Positions 1 to 8,327 of a DNA stretch of 64,000 bases are shown here, one piece after another. This DNA comes from Flavobacterium defluvii (GTDB taxonomy: Bacteria; Bacteroidota; Bacteroidia; Flavobacteriales; Flavobacteriaceae). Positions within the stretch are counted from its first letter, which is position 1. Each line of letters opens with the position of its first letter. The stretch is taken from contig NZ_FQWC01000003.1 in the NCBI RefSeq assembly GCF_900129555.1, forward strand, positions 496,001 to 560,000, read 5' to 3'. Below the pieces are notes generated by a model. That model ran no database searches. It was given only the letters and a program-made list of their open reading frames with translations, and was not told the origin of the DNA. Both the position numbers and the translations under genes were made by a program.

Positions 1-1569
1 TCGAATTATTTGTATGCACAGGTTTTTGATAATTGTCCAGAATTACGGGTTGTAACGGCGTATAGTTTCAGGCCCAAAAATGAAGCCGACTGGACTAAAG
101 CTCTTTCAATGGCTAAAAATAATAAGGAAAAAGCAGCGCTTTGGGCGGTTCATGGTTTTTATAAAGATGAAAAACAAGCGATAGAAAAAATTTACGAGTT
201 AGATCCAAAAAGCGAACATTTGAATTATCTGGCGACAAGATTGGTAAACAAACAAGAACAGGCTATTAATAACTCATTTCAACAGAATGCGGGAGAAAAC
301 CAGCCAATGAAAAAGCAAACCGTTGCCGAAAATAAAACAGAAAATCAGCCTAAAATTGATAAAACAGCTTTTGATTTGGTGGCAAAAATTTCGGCTGCAG
401 GAAATACAGAACGACCTTATTTATGGGATTTGTCTCTGGGTTATCTGCAGACGTTAAAAGGTGATTATACAAATGCTGATAAAAGTTTTGACAAAGCTGT
501 AAAAACGCTTCCAAAAACTGAACTGGCAGGAATGCAGCTTCGATTGCTTCGCTTTGTAAATAATTTGAGTAAAATTGACAAACTTACAGATAAAAACGAA
601 AAAACAATCCTGGCCGATTTAAACTGGCTCTACAATGAACTTCCAAAAACTTATAAAGGACAGGAGTTTCGCTACCAAAACGCTTCATCATGGAGCAGGA
701 GTTATTTGTCGACTCTTTACAGAGAAAAAGGAAATCCGGTTATGAGCGAGATTTTTGGTGAATCACGATATAGTTATTGGAACGACGGAAATTCGTTTTA
801 CGATAATGAAAAGGTATTGCTGGAAATGAAATCATTTTTGGCTAAGCCAAATAAAACCGAGCTTGAGAATATTGGTGCCGGAATTTACAGTTTAAAACTA
901 AAAGATATCAATAATTTTCAGGCGGTTCAGGCAGCTTTTAAAAATAAAATTCCGGAAGCTATTGAATTTATGAAGCAGACCGATTCTGTTCAGTATTATA
1001 AGTTTTTAGGAAATCCGTTTAATGGAAGTATAAAAGACTGTCACGACTGCGATCATGCGGCTTATCAAAAAAAGAAATATACTTTTATGGATTTTCTAAC
1101 GACGATAAAAGATATGCAGGATAAACTTGAGAAAAAAGAAGATGTTTACACGAATAGTTTATTGCTTGGCAATGCCTTTTATAATATCTCGCATTTTGGA
1201 AACGGAAGAACTTTTTACGAAATCAGCATCGTAGGTTATGGGTCGAGTCCGTATTCTTTTAGAGATTCTATGAAAAAGATGATTACGGATTGCAGCGTTT
1301 CTAAAATGTATTACCAAAAAGCACTGCAGGCCGCGACAACAAAAGAACAAAAAGCAAAATGTATTTATTTGATTTCGAAATGTGAGCGAAACGAATATTA
1401 CAATAATAAATATAATAACGTTAGGAACTGGTGGAGTATTGAAGATGATAAAATTAATTTTATAGCCTGGAATGGTTTTAAAACACTTCAAAAAGAATAT
1501 TCAGATACGAAATATTATCAGGATGTAATTGCAGAATGTGGTTATTTTAATACATATGTTAATCAATAA
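1..1569 (+). CDS. TPR-like hypothetical protein, 5'-truncated
   Basis: The reading frame is open to the left edge, so the N-terminus lies outside the window; at least 522 residues remain. Around residues 140-170 there is a helix-turn-helix unit (leucine/tyrosine-rich, then an ADKSFDKAVK-type helix) that looks like a tetratricopeptide repeat, suggesting a protein-interaction solenoid. A CHDCDH cluster sits around residue 345, which could bind a metal but is not a CxxCH haem site. No catalytic motif is recognised. The next gene starts 10 bp downstream, so it may be co-transcribed with methylmalonyl-CoA epimerase, but no functional link is evident. Function unknown; the coding call itself is secure because of length and codon pattern. 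Confidence 0.75.
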   Translation, partial: SNYLYAQVFDNCPELRVVTAYSFRPKNEADWTKALSMAKNNKEKAALWAVHGFYKDEKQAIEKIYELDPKSEHLNYLATRLVNKQEQAINNSFQQNAGENQPMKKQTVAENKTENQPKIDKTAFDLVAKISAAGNTERPYLWDLSLGYLQTLKGDYTNADKSFDKAVKTLPKTELAGMQLRLLRFVNNLSKIDKLTDKNEKTILADLNWLYNELPKTYKGQEFRYQNASSWSRSYLSTLYREKGNPVMSEIFGESRYSYWNDGNSFYDNEKVLLEMKSFLAKPNKTELENIGAGIYSLKLKDINNFQAVQAAFKNKIPEAIEFMKQTDSVQYYKFLGNPFNGSIKDCHDCDHAAYQKKKYTFMDFLTTIKDMQDKLEKKEDVYTNSLLLGNAFYNISHFGNGRTFYEISIVGYGSSPYSFRDSMKKMITDCSVSKMYYQKALQAATTKEQKAKCIYLISKCERNEYYNNKYNNVRNWWSIEDDKINFIAWNGFKTLQKEYSDTKYYQDVIAECGYFNTYVNQ

Positions 1570-1579
1570 ATAAAATAAG

Positions 1580-1984
1580 ATGGTAAATAAAATAGAACAT
1601 ATCGGGATTGCAATAAAAAACATGGATGATGCCAATATTTTGTTCGAAAAAATGCTTGGCATTCCATCTTATAAAATGGAAGCTGTAGAAAGCGAAGGTG
1701 TTCTAACTTCTTTTTTTCAGACAGGAAATAACAAGATTGAACTTTTGGCGGCGACAAACCCTGAAAGTCCGATTGCGAAATTTTTAGAGAAAAAAGGAGA
1801 AGGAATTCATCACATCGCTTTTGATGTTGAAGATATTCATGCCGAAATTTCACGTTTAAAAAATGAAGGTTTTGTGCTGATAAACGAAGCTCCAAAGAAA
1901 GGTGCCGACAATAAATTGGTGGTTTTTCTGCATCCAAAGAACACAAATGGTGTTTTGGTAGAGCTTTGTCAGGAAATAAGATAA
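1580..1984 (+). CDS. mce: Methylmalonyl-CoA epimerase
   Basis: Glyoxalase/VOC-fold protein of 134 residues, the usual length. It should interconvert (R)- and (S)-methylmalonyl-CoA, linking propionyl-CoA carboxylation to methylmalonyl-CoA mutase in the cytoplasm. Seen: N-terminal IEHIGIAI with metal-ligand candidate H7, a GIHHIAFDV motif in the second half, and a C-terminal LVELCQ with E128, matching the H/H/E metal-ligand pattern of the family. It starts 10 bp after the upstream gene. The mutase and carboxylase are not in the window. Other VOC proteins look similar, but length and motif order fit the epimerase best. Confidence 0.9.
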   Translation: MVNKIEHIGIAIKNMDDANILFEKMLGIPSYKMEAVESEGVLTSFFQTGNNKIELLAATNPESPIAKFLEKKGEGIHHIAFDVEDIHAEISRLKNEGFVLINEAPKKGADNKLVVFLHPKNTNGVLVELCQEIR

Positions 1985-2131
1985 AAAAATATTGATTCTT
2001 ATGTCGAAATAAGGTGTTGAAAATCAATTCTGTTTTGAAATACGGGACATTGAAATAAAATTAAATACAAATCATGTCTTAAAATATTTGGAGTGAACGA
2101 AAAATAGTAGTAATATTGCATCCTCTAAACC

Positions 2132-2205
2132 GGTCCTATAGCTCAGTTGGTTAGAGCACCTGACTCATAATCAGGTGGTCCCTGGTTCGAGCCCAGGTGG
2201 GACCA
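2132..2205 (+). tRNA. tRNA with CAT anticodon (Met elongator or Ile2)
   Basis: Full cloverleaf: acceptor GGTCCTA pairs with TGGGACC (one G-U), D-arm GCTCAGTTGGTTAGAGC, anticodon stem CCTGA/TCAGG with loop CTCATAA, T-arm CCTGG/CCAGG with TTCGAGC, discriminator A. No CCA is encoded. The anticodon is CAT; the lack of the three G-C pairs above the anticodon loop argues against the initiator. Whether it is elongator Met or the lysidine-modified Ile2 species cannot be decided by eye. Confidence 0.93.
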
Positions 2206-2212
2206 CATAAAT

Positions 2213-2247
2213 AAAAGCCTTTGCAGAAATGTAGAGGCTTTTTTTGT
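2213..2247 (+). terminator. Rho-independent terminator after the tRNA
   Basis: Stem AAAAGCCT (2213-2220) with AGGCTTTT (2235-2242), followed by a T-run. It lies 8 bp after the tRNA and separates it from the vsr-like gene. Confidence 0.8.
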
Positions 2248-2323
2248 TTTATGGTTTTTGTTCATTTTTAAAAAGAAATTAAGATTAACTTTATCTTTTA
2301 AAGACAAATTTAATCTTCATAAA

Positions 2324-2764
2324 ATGGATAATTTAACTCCCGAACAACGGAGAAAAAACATGCAGGCTATAAAAAGCACGGCAACTACGCAAGAAGTTCG
2401 CTTAGCAAAAGCTTTGTGGGATTTAGGTTATCGCTATCGGAAAAACAATAAAAAGGTATTTGGAAAACCAGATTTGACTTTTGCAAAATATAAAATCGCC
2501 ATTTTTATCGACAGTGAATTTTTTCACGGAAAAGACTGGGAAACTCAGCAATTGAGAATCAAATCCAATCGGGAATACTGGATTTCGAAAATCGAACGCA
2601 ACATGAAACGTGATATTGAAGTCAACGAATATCTGATTTCAAAAAAATGGAAAGTTATTCGGTTTTGGAGTAAAGAAGTGCAGAAAGAATTGAATTCTTG
2701 CATTGAAAAAATTCAGCAAGAAATTCAGCTTTCAAAAATAAAAATAGAAGAAAAAAAGAACTAA
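2324..2764 (+). CDS. vsr: Very short patch repair (Vsr)-like endonuclease
   Basis: Protein of 146 residues. Vsr nicks DNA 5' of T in T:G mismatches that arise when 5-methylcytosine deaminates; it normally accompanies a Dcm-type methyltransferase, as here. The start was set at ATG 2324 because the family begins with the MDNLTPEQRRKNMQAIKS-type N-terminus; the in-frame extension to 2258 is implausible. The core GKPDLTFAKYKIAIFIDSEF carries the catalytic Asp of the PD-type fold. Odd: the position where E. coli Vsr has CFWHGC (zinc-binding cysteines) reads EFFHGKDW, so the zinc site appears to be missing. It converges on the methyltransferase gene with a 4-bp overlap. A role as restriction nuclease is an alternative. 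Confidence 0.85.
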   Translation: MDNLTPEQRRKNMQAIKSTATTQEVRLAKALWDLGYRYRKNNKKVFGKPDLTFAKYKIAIFIDSEFFHGKDWETQQLRIKSNREYWISKIERNMKRDIEVNEYLISKKWKVIRFWSKEVQKELNSCIEKIQQEIQLSKIKIEEKKN

Positions 2765-3756
2765 ATTTCCATTTTTACTTTCTTCTTTTCTTTTGCTTCG
2801 ACTTTCTCAATTACCTTAAAAATTTCTTCGGCCAATTTTTGAATTACGGGCATGCTTACCGAATTTCCTGCTTGTTTATATAAGCTTGAATTTGAAATTT
2901 TCGGCAATAAATAATCATCTGGAAATCCCTGAAGTCTAAAACATTCTCTCGGAGTTAGTTTTCTAAATCCAAAATCGGTTGTAATGATAGGAACATTGTG
3001 TCCGCCTGTTCCCATATTGGCCGTAAGAGTAGGGCATAAGCCTGCTTTGTTTTCTCTAACATATTGTCTTCTAAATTGATAGATTCTGTTTTTGTCTATA
3101 ACAGCTTCTTTCAATTTGTCGTACATATACTTGTCTTCTCCATAATAAAATTTATCAGAAACTTTTTCTGTGATAATTAAATCTTTAAGAGAGGTGGTTA
3201 GTTGTTGTTTTTCTGGAAACTGAAATTTGAATTTTTGATTGTTTATAAAGTTTTTATCAAAAGCAATCATAAAAAGTCTTTCACGATTATGTGGAGTATT
3301 TCCAAAATCTTTGGTATTTAAAATAGAACTGTCAAAAGTATAATTTCGTTTTTTTATTTCGCTTTTTATGACTTTCAGCGTATTGCCTTTGTCATGGCTT
3401 TTTAAGTTTTTGACATTTTCAAGAAATACAACTTTAGGTCTCATTTCGTCAATGAAATCAAGAATCTTAAAAAAATGATTTCCTCGGCTGTCGTCAAAAC
3501 CTTTTCTGTATCCGGCAAGAGAAAATGGCTGGCATGGAAATCCTGCGGTTAAAATATCGATTTTTTCGAGAGAAGTTACATCCAGTTCCATAACATTGCC
3601 TTCAATAAGGTTGTGTTTGAAATTGTTTCTGTAAGTTACACAGGCTTTTTTATCAAGTTCGTTGGCCCATTTTAATTTAAAACCAGCTTTTTCAAAACCC
3701 AAACATATACCGCCTACGCCTGCGTACAAACTTCCAACTGTATATTTATTTTCCAT
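2761..3756 (-). CDS. DNA (cytosine-5) methyltransferase
   Basis: Protein of 331 residues, typical for a type II C5 methyltransferase. It transfers a methyl group from S-adenosylmethionine to cytosine in a short target site. Motifs in order: I (YAGVGGICLGFEKAG, about residues 11-25), IV (GFPCQPFS with catalytic C75), VI (ENV, residues 113-115), VIII (QFRRQYVREN), a variable target-recognition region around 210-260, IX (RECFRLQGFPDDY) and X (YKQAGNSVSMPVI). The target sequence cannot be read from the protein. No obvious restriction endonuclease is adjacent; the partner is the convergent Vsr-like gene. This looks like a laterally acquired modification module in an otherwise housekeeping region. 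Confidence 0.95.
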   Translation of the reverse strand: MENKYTVGSLYAGVGGICLGFEKAGFKLKWANELDKKACVTYRNNFKHNLIEGNVMELDVTSLEKIDILTAGFPCQPFSLAGYRKGFDDSRGNHFFKILDFIDEMRPKVVFLENVKNLKSHDKGNTLKVIKSEIKKRNYTFDSSILNTKDFGNTPHNRERLFMIAFDKNFINNQKFKFQFPEKQQLTTSLKDLIITEKVSDKFYYGEDKYMYDKLKEAVIDKNRIYQFRRQYVRENKAGLCPTLTANMGTGGHNVPIITTDFGFRKLTPRECFRLQGFPDDYLLPKISNSSLYKQAGNSVSMPVIQKLAEEIFKVIEKVEAKEKKKVKMEI

Positions 3757-4189
3757 TTAGTAATGCGTTTTTTAACTATAGAAAGGTTTTGATAAATTTT
3801 GGATGTAAAATTATTTGATGCAAATATATTAATTAGGTAATTTGATTGTATTTCATATTTGAAAAAGAAAGAATATCTCAAACTTCTCTTTTTTTAATTA
3901 CAGTTCTTTCTGACTTATTGAATTTTAGTCAGTTTTTTTAAAAAAAATATTTTACTGTCGCTTTTCTTTGGTAAAGATGTTAAACAGTGAAAGCTTAATT
4001 AAAACAAAAAAAAATCTTTTTTTAGTAATAAATATCTGGAATACAGGGTTTAATGTGTGTTTTAGAAACTACTGAGATGCAGAAGATAAGTAGATAATTT
4101 TGTGTTTTTTACCTAAAATTTGTTATTTTTAGATCTGAATCTCTTTGTGTTTCGTATATTATTTTTGCATCACTTAATTGATTATAAAG

Positions 4190-4219
4190 TTGTTTTTTTG
4201 TAAAAATGGTATACTTTTG
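4190..4219 (+). promoter_or_regulatory. Flavobacterium-type promoter in the 3757-4314 gap
   Basis: TTG at 4190-4192, 19-nt spacer, TACTTTTG at 4212-4219: matches the known Bacteroidota vegetative consensus TTG-N17-23-TAnnTTTG. A start near 4225 would leave a leader of about 90 nt before the small membrane-protein gene at 4315. The rest of the 558-bp gap (3757-4189) is very AT-rich, with long T and A runs, and I see no gene or RNA in it. Confidence 0.6.
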
Positions 4220-4314
4220 CCAAAGAATTTTCGTGTAGATAACATTTTTGTGATGTATCTCTATAAAAATATTTGCCCCTAGTATTATTTATTGAATTTC
4301 AGCACGTTTAACCT

Positions 4315-4551
4315 ATGAAAATAATAAGGATTTTATTAGCACTTTTTTTACTTGTATCGAATGTGTCAGGTGTTATGGCCAACACGCCTCCGCCGCCAAC
4401 AGCAAAAAACGCATCTGCAACTGCAGATGATGACGTACCACCTCCTCCGGGAGTACCAATAAATAATCAGTTACCATATTTAATTGGTGCGGGATTAATT
4501 TTAGGAATGACAATTATTTACCGAAATAAAATAAAAAAAGCTTCAATATAA
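4315..4551 (+). CDS. Small exported protein with proline motif and C-terminal membrane anchor
   Basis: Protein of 78 residues. Residues 1-22 form a signal peptide (MKIIRILLALFLLVSNVSGV then ANTPPPP). The mature part is short, with two proline clusters (TPPPPT and VPPPPGVPI), followed by a hydrophobic helix (about residues 54-70) and a basic tail (RNKIKK). The order proline motif, transmembrane helix, basic tail is shared by many tiny flavobacterial proteins and recalls C-terminal sorting signals, but no sortase or exosortase gene is in the window. A single-gene transcript is suggested by the upstream promoter and the immediate terminator. Function unknown. Confidence 0.75.
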   Translation: MKIIRILLALFLLVSNVSGVMANTPPPPTAKNASATADDDVPPPPGVPINNQLPYLIGAGLILGMTIIYRNKIKKASI

Positions 4552-4568
4552 ATTGAAGCTTTTTTTAT
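4534..4568. terminator. Bidirectional terminator overlapping a stop codon
   Basis: AAAAAGCTTCAAT pairs with ATTGAAGCTTTTT around a loop that contains the TAA of the preceding gene; the last codons of that gene form the left arm. T-runs exist on both strands, so it can also serve ribE, which ends at 4584 on the other strand. Confidence 0.8.
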
Positions 4569-4583
4569 GCAGTAATTCGATAG

Positions 4584-5174
4584 TTATTTATTAATTGAAT
4601 AAAGTCTCGAAATATATTTTCCTACAACATCAAATTCTAAATTAATTTTAGTGCCAACTTTAAAATCTTTAAAATTAGTGTTTTCAAAAGTATAAGGTAT
4701 TATCGAAACACTAAATTCGTTTGTTTTAGAATTTACAACTGTAAGACTTACCCCGTTAACCGTAATCGATCCTTTTTCTATAGTAATATTATTGAGGTTT
4801 TTGTCGTATTCAAAAGTATAATTCCAGCTTCCGTTTGCTTCTTCAATTTTTGTGCATATCCCTGTTTGATCAACATGTCCCTGTACAATATGTCCGTCCA
4901 GGCGGTCGCCCAGTTTCATTCCTCTTTCAAGATTTACGATGTCATTAACTTTCCAGTCGCCAATATTGGTTTTTAAAATCGTTTCTTCGATAGCAGTAAC
5001 CGTATAAAAAGAATCTTTTATAGCAACAACCGTAAGGCATATGCCGTTATGAGAAACGCTTTGGTCAATTTTTAATTCATTTGTAATAGATGATTCAACT
5101 GTAACGTGTAAGTTGTTTTTATCTTTTTGTATTTCGTGGACCCTTCCAAGGGTTTCAATAATTCCTGTAAACAT
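4584..5174 (-). CDS. ribE: Riboflavin synthase, alpha subunit
   Basis: Protein of 196 residues that dismutates two molecules of 6,7-dimethyl-8-ribityllumazine to riboflavin. The two tandem lumazine-binding barrels are visible: the first begins MFTGIIETLG and contains NGICLTV; the second begins at GHIVQGHVDQTG and contains NGVSLTVV. Length is standard. Divergently transcribed from pdxA with a 57-bp shared promoter region; no FMN riboswitch is visible in that short space. The other riboflavin genes are elsewhere. Confidence 0.95.
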   Translation of the reverse strand: MFTGIIETLGRVHEIQKDKNNLHVTVESSITNELKIDQSVSHNGICLTVVAIKDSFYTVTAIEETILKTNIGDWKVNDIVNLERGMKLGDRLDGHIVQGHVDQTGICTKIEEANGSWNYTFEYDKNLNNITIEKGSITVNGVSLTVVNSKTNEFSVSIIPYTFENTNFKDFKVGTKINLEFDVVGKYISRLYSINK

Positions 5175-5190
5175 TGTGGTTTTATTTTAC

Positions 5191-5211
5191 TAAATTTGCA
5201 CATCAAAATTA
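5191..5211. promoter_or_regulatory. Divergent -7 boxes between ribE and pdxA
   Basis: On the plus strand TAAATTTG (5191-5198) faces pdxA; on the minus strand TAATTTTG (5211-5204) faces ribE. Both match TAnnTTTG. The matching TTG -33 elements are poorly placed (plus-strand TTG only 14 nt upstream; none clear on minus), so the call rests on the -7 boxes and the leader lengths of about 25 nt. Confidence 0.45.
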
Positions 5212-5231
5212 GTAATAAATAAGCTGAGCTC

Positions 5232-6281
5232 ATGAATAAAAAAGCAGAAAATATAATTGTTGGAATTTCAGTTGGAGATTTAAACGGTATTGGAAGCGAA
5301 GTTATACTAAAAACATTCGAAGATTCAAGAATGTTGGAATTGTGTACACCGGTTATTTTTGCAAATGCTAAAATACTTTCTTTTGTTAAAAAAAGTTTTA
5401 CTTCTACAGTACAATTTCATGGTGTAGATAAATTGGATCAGATTATTCCGGGAAAATTAAATGTGTACAACCTTTGGAGAGAAGGAGTTGATATTAATCT
5501 TGGAAAAAATGATGAAAAAATTGGCGAATATGCTATAAAATCATTTGTGGCAGCAACAAAAGCTTTAAAAGAGGGATCGATTGATGTTTTGGTTACGGCG
5601 CCAATTAATAAATATAATATTCAGTCTGAAGAATTTAAATTTCCGGGACATACCGATTATTTAGATCAGGAATTAGAAGGAAATGCTCTAATGATGATGG
5701 TTCAGGATAATTTAAGAGTAGGTTTGCTTACTGATCATGTTCCGTTAAATGAAGTTTCGTCTCATTTGACAGAAGAATTGATTACAAGAAAAATCGAAAC
5801 CATAAAAAAATCTTTGATTCAGGATTTTAGTATTGTGAAACCGAAGATTGCAGTTTTAGGATTAAATCCGCATTGTGGAGACGGCGGCGTGATAGGGAAA
5901 GAAGATGATTTGATTTTAAAACCGGTTTTGAAAAAAATATTCGACAACGGAACTTTGGTTTTCGGACCATTTTCTGCCGATGGATTTTTTGGAAGCGGCC
6001 AGTATGAAAAATATGATGCTGTTGTAGCAACGTATCACGATCAGGGATTAATTCCGTTTAAGACCTTATCTTTTGGTAAAGGCGTAAATTATACCGCAGG
6101 TTTAAATAAGGTAAGAACTTCGCCAGATCATGGTACAGGTTATGATATAGCCGGAAAAGACATGGCAGATTTTAATTCGTTTAAAGAAGCTGTTTACCTT
6201 GCACTAGATATTTTTCGTTCGCGTAATCAGTATGAGGAGATTAGCGAAAAGCCTCTTAAAATAAAAGAAAAACAATTATAA
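5232..6281 (+). CDS. pdxA: 4-hydroxythreonine-4-phosphate dehydrogenase
   Basis: Protein of 349 residues that oxidises 4-phosphohydroxy-L-threonine for pyridoxal phosphate synthesis. Seen: GISVGDLNGIGSEV at the N-terminus, VTAPINKYNIQ, the metal-ligand motif FPGHTDYL, HDQGLIPFK, and the near-C-terminal RTSPDHGTGYDIAGK. These are the diagnostic PdxA signatures and the length is normal. Starts 57 bp from the divergent ribE start. The next promoter at 6305 begins the YceD operon, so pdxA is probably monocistronic. Confidence 0.96.
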   Translation: MNKKAENIIVGISVGDLNGIGSEVILKTFEDSRMLELCTPVIFANAKILSFVKKSFTSTVQFHGVDKLDQIIPGKLNVYNLWREGVDINLGKNDEKIGEYAIKSFVAATKALKEGSIDVLVTAPINKYNIQSEEFKFPGHTDYLDQELEGNALMMMVQDNLRVGLLTDHVPLNEVSSHLTEELITRKIETIKKSLIQDFSIVKPKIAVLGLNPHCGDGGVIGKEDDLILKPVLKKIFDNGTLVFGPFSADGFFGSGQYEKYDAVVATYHDQGLIPFKTLSFGKGVNYTAGLNKVRTSPDHGTGYDIAGKDMADFNSFKEAVYLALDIFRSRNQYEEISEKPLKIKEKQL

Positions 6282-6304
6282 ACAAAAAAAGGTCAATAAG
6301 ATTA

Positions 6305-6332
6305 TTGGATTTGTAATAATTTTATATCTTTG
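6305..6332 (+). promoter_or_regulatory. Promoter for yceD-rpmF
   Basis: TTG (6305-6307), 17-nt spacer, TATCTTTG (6325-6332): a full match to the Bacteroidota consensus. Predicted start near 6338 gives a leader of about 50 nt. Confidence 0.7.
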
Positions 6333-6386
6333 CACCCCAATTCGGATATGTAGTTTTGTATTTGGATTGCACAAATTGATGTTGAA

Positions 6387-6929
6387 ATGAGCAAAACAAA
6401 AGAATTTTTAATTCCTTTCGTAGGGTTAAAGCTGGGAAAACACCATTTTGAATATCAAATAGATAACACGTTCTTTAAGAACTTTGATTACGATGAGTTT
6501 CAAAGTTCAGATATTAAAGTAGATTTGGTTTTCGACAAGAAAAGCAATATGTTAGAGTTGGAATTCAAACACAAAGGAACCGTAAATGTGCCTTGTGATT
6601 TAACCGGCGAAGATTTTGATTTACCTATAAAAGGGAAAATGAAATTAATTGTTCGTTTTGGAGAAGAATTCAATGATGATAATGAAGAATTGTTGATTTT
6701 GCCGCATGGAGAGCATGAAATAGATGTAGCACAATATGTTTATGAAATGATTGCACTTTCGGTGCCTCAAAAAAGAATTCATCCCGGCGTTAAAGACGGA
6801 ACATTACAAACTGAAGCTTTGACAAAACTGAATGAATTAAGTGTAAAAGAACAAAAGGAAGAGAGTAAAAAAGAAGAAGATATTGACCCGCGTTGGGAAA
6901 AATTAAAGAAACTATTAACGGATAAATAA
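6387..6929 (+). CDS. YceD/DUF177 family protein
   Basis: Protein of 180 residues. The family is encoded directly upstream of rpmF in most bacteria and is implicated in 23S rRNA accumulation. Seen: the conserved central block VNVPCDLTGEDFDLPIKG with its cysteine, an acidic stretch after it, and a C-terminal lysine/glutamate-rich tail ending in DPRWEKLKKLL, which is typical of the Bacteroidota members. It is followed after 9 bp by rpmF, so the two are co-transcribed from the promoter at 6305. Confidence 0.85.
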   Translation: MSKTKEFLIPFVGLKLGKHHFEYQIDNTFFKNFDYDEFQSSDIKVDLVFDKKSNMLELEFKHKGTVNVPCDLTGEDFDLPIKGKMKLIVRFGEEFNDDNEELLILPHGEHEIDVAQYVYEMIALSVPQKRIHPGVKDGTLQTEALTKLNELSVKEQKEESKKEEDIDPRWEKLKKLLTDK

Positions 6930-6938
6930 TATAGTAAA

Positions 6939-7133
6939 ATGGCACATCCTAAGAGAAAAACCTCGAAAACAAGAAGAGATAAGAGAAGAACACATTATAA
7001 AGCTACTGTAGCTCAAATCGCTACATGTCCTATTACTGGTGAAGCACATTTATACCACAGAGCTTACTGGCACGAAGGTAAAATGTACTACAGAGGGCAA
7101 GTTGTTATCGATAAATCTGAAGCGGTTGCTTAA
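6939..7133 (+). CDS. rpmF: 50S ribosomal protein L32
   Basis: Basic protein of 64 residues beginning [19 protein letters not shown], the hallmark of L32, a component of the large ribosomal subunit. This version has a single cysteine (ATCPITGE) rather than the four-cysteine zinc ribbon found in some species, so it is the zinc-independent type. It ends in a good terminator 24 bp downstream. Confidence 0.97.
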
Positions 7134-7156
7134 TACGTTTTTGTAAATTATACTAG

Positions 7157-7183
7157 AACTCTCACATAGTGAGAGTTTTTTTT
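7157..7183 (+). terminator. Terminator after rpmF
   Basis: Perfect 9-bp stem AACTCTCAC/GTGAGAGTT with a 3-nt loop, followed by a T-run. It separates yceD-rpmF from fabH. Confidence 0.88.
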
Positions 7184-7305
7184 GTTGGTTATAATTTTCG
7201 TTTTTTAAGAAAATACAGGCAAATTCGTTTCAATTTTTTTTGTAATTTTCGAGTCTTTTAAAAATTTTTCAAATAATAGTATTTGAAAGGAAATAATAGA
7301 ATATA

Positions 7306-8304
7306 ATGAATACAATCACAGCCGCAATTACCGCTGTTGGAGGATACGTTCCAGACTTCGTTCTTTCAAACAAAGTGTTGGAAACAATGGTAGATACCAA
7401 TGACGAATGGATTACCACTCGTACAGGAATTAAAGAAAGAAGAATTCTTAAAGATGCTGATAAAGGAACATCATACCTTGCAATAAAAGCAGCACAAGAT
7501 TTAATTGCAAAAGCAAATATTGATCCGCTTGAGATCGATATGATTATAATGGCAACTGCAACACCGGATATGATGGTAGCTTCTACAGGAGTTTATGTTG
7601 CAACAGAAATTGGAGCCACAAACGCATTCGCATACGATTTGCAGGCAGCTTGTTCGAGTTTCTTATACGGAATGTCTACTGCTGCGGCTTATGTACAATC
7701 TGGAAGATACAAAAAAGTTCTTTTAATAGGTGCCGATAAAATGTCATCAATTGTAGATTATACAGACAGAGCAACTTGCATTATTTTTGGTGATGGAGCT
7801 GGAGCTGTATTGTTTGAGCCAAACTATGAAGGTTTAGGTCTGCAGGATGAATATTTAAGAAGTGATGGCGTAGGTCGCGACTTTCTTAAAATCCCGGCAG
7901 GAGGATCTTTGATCCCGCCAAGCGAAGAAACAGTAAAAAACAGACAGCATAATATTATGCAGGATGGTAAAACCGTTTTCAAATATGCTGTTACAAATAT
8001 GGCAGATGCCAGCGAATTGATTTTACACAGAAACAATTTGACAAATCAGGATGTAGACTGGTTAGTACCACATCAGGCTAATAGACGTATTATTGATGCT
8101 ACAGCTGGAAGATTAGAATTAGACGATTCTAAAGTATTGGTAAACATCGAAAGATATGGTAATACTACTTCTGGAACTTTACCATTAGTATTGGCAGATT
8201 TTGAAGATAAGCTTAAAAAGGGAGATAATGTTATTTTTGCTGCATTTGGTGGTGGATTCACTTGGGGATCTATCTATTTAAAATGGGCTTACGATAAGAA
8301 ATAA
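7306..8304 (+). CDS. fabH: 3-oxoacyl-ACP synthase III
   Basis: Protein of 332 residues, starting fatty-acid synthesis by condensing acyl-CoA with malonyl-ACP. The Cys-His-Asn triad is visible: DLQAACSSFLYG (Cys, about residue 114), VPHQANRRI (His) and YGNTTSGTLPL (Asn). The order fabH-accB-accC on one strand with 23 and 108 bp gaps points to one transcription unit feeding malonyl-CoA into the same pathway. No strong TAnnTTTG box is visible in the 120 bp upstream. Confidence 0.97.
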   Translation: MNTITAAITAVGGYVPDFVLSNKVLETMVDTNDEWITTRTGIKERRILKDADKGTSYLAIKAAQDLIAKANIDPLEIDMIIMATATPDMMVASTGVYVATEIGATNAFAYDLQAACSSFLYGMSTAAAYVQSGRYKKVLLIGADKMSSIVDYTDRATCIIFGDGAGAVLFEPNYEGLGLQDEYLRSDGVGRDFLKIPAGGSLIPPSEETVKNRQHNIMQDGKTVFKYAVTNMADASELILHRNNLTNQDVDWLVPHQANRRIIDATAGRLELDDSKVLVNIERYGNTTSGTLPLVLADFEDKLKKGDNVIFAAFGGGFTWGSIYLKWAYDKK

Positions 8305-8327
8305 ATTAAAACTAAAAACGAATCATT

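Noticed and set aside
1563..2027. 154-codon open frame on the minus strand
   Set aside because: It lies antisense to the methylmalonyl-CoA epimerase gene, whose motifs are clear; composition is shadow-like.
2258..2323. N-terminal extension of the Vsr-like gene
   Set aside because: The 22 extra residues are unrelated to the family and overlap the terminator region; ATG 2324 gives the normal N-terminus.
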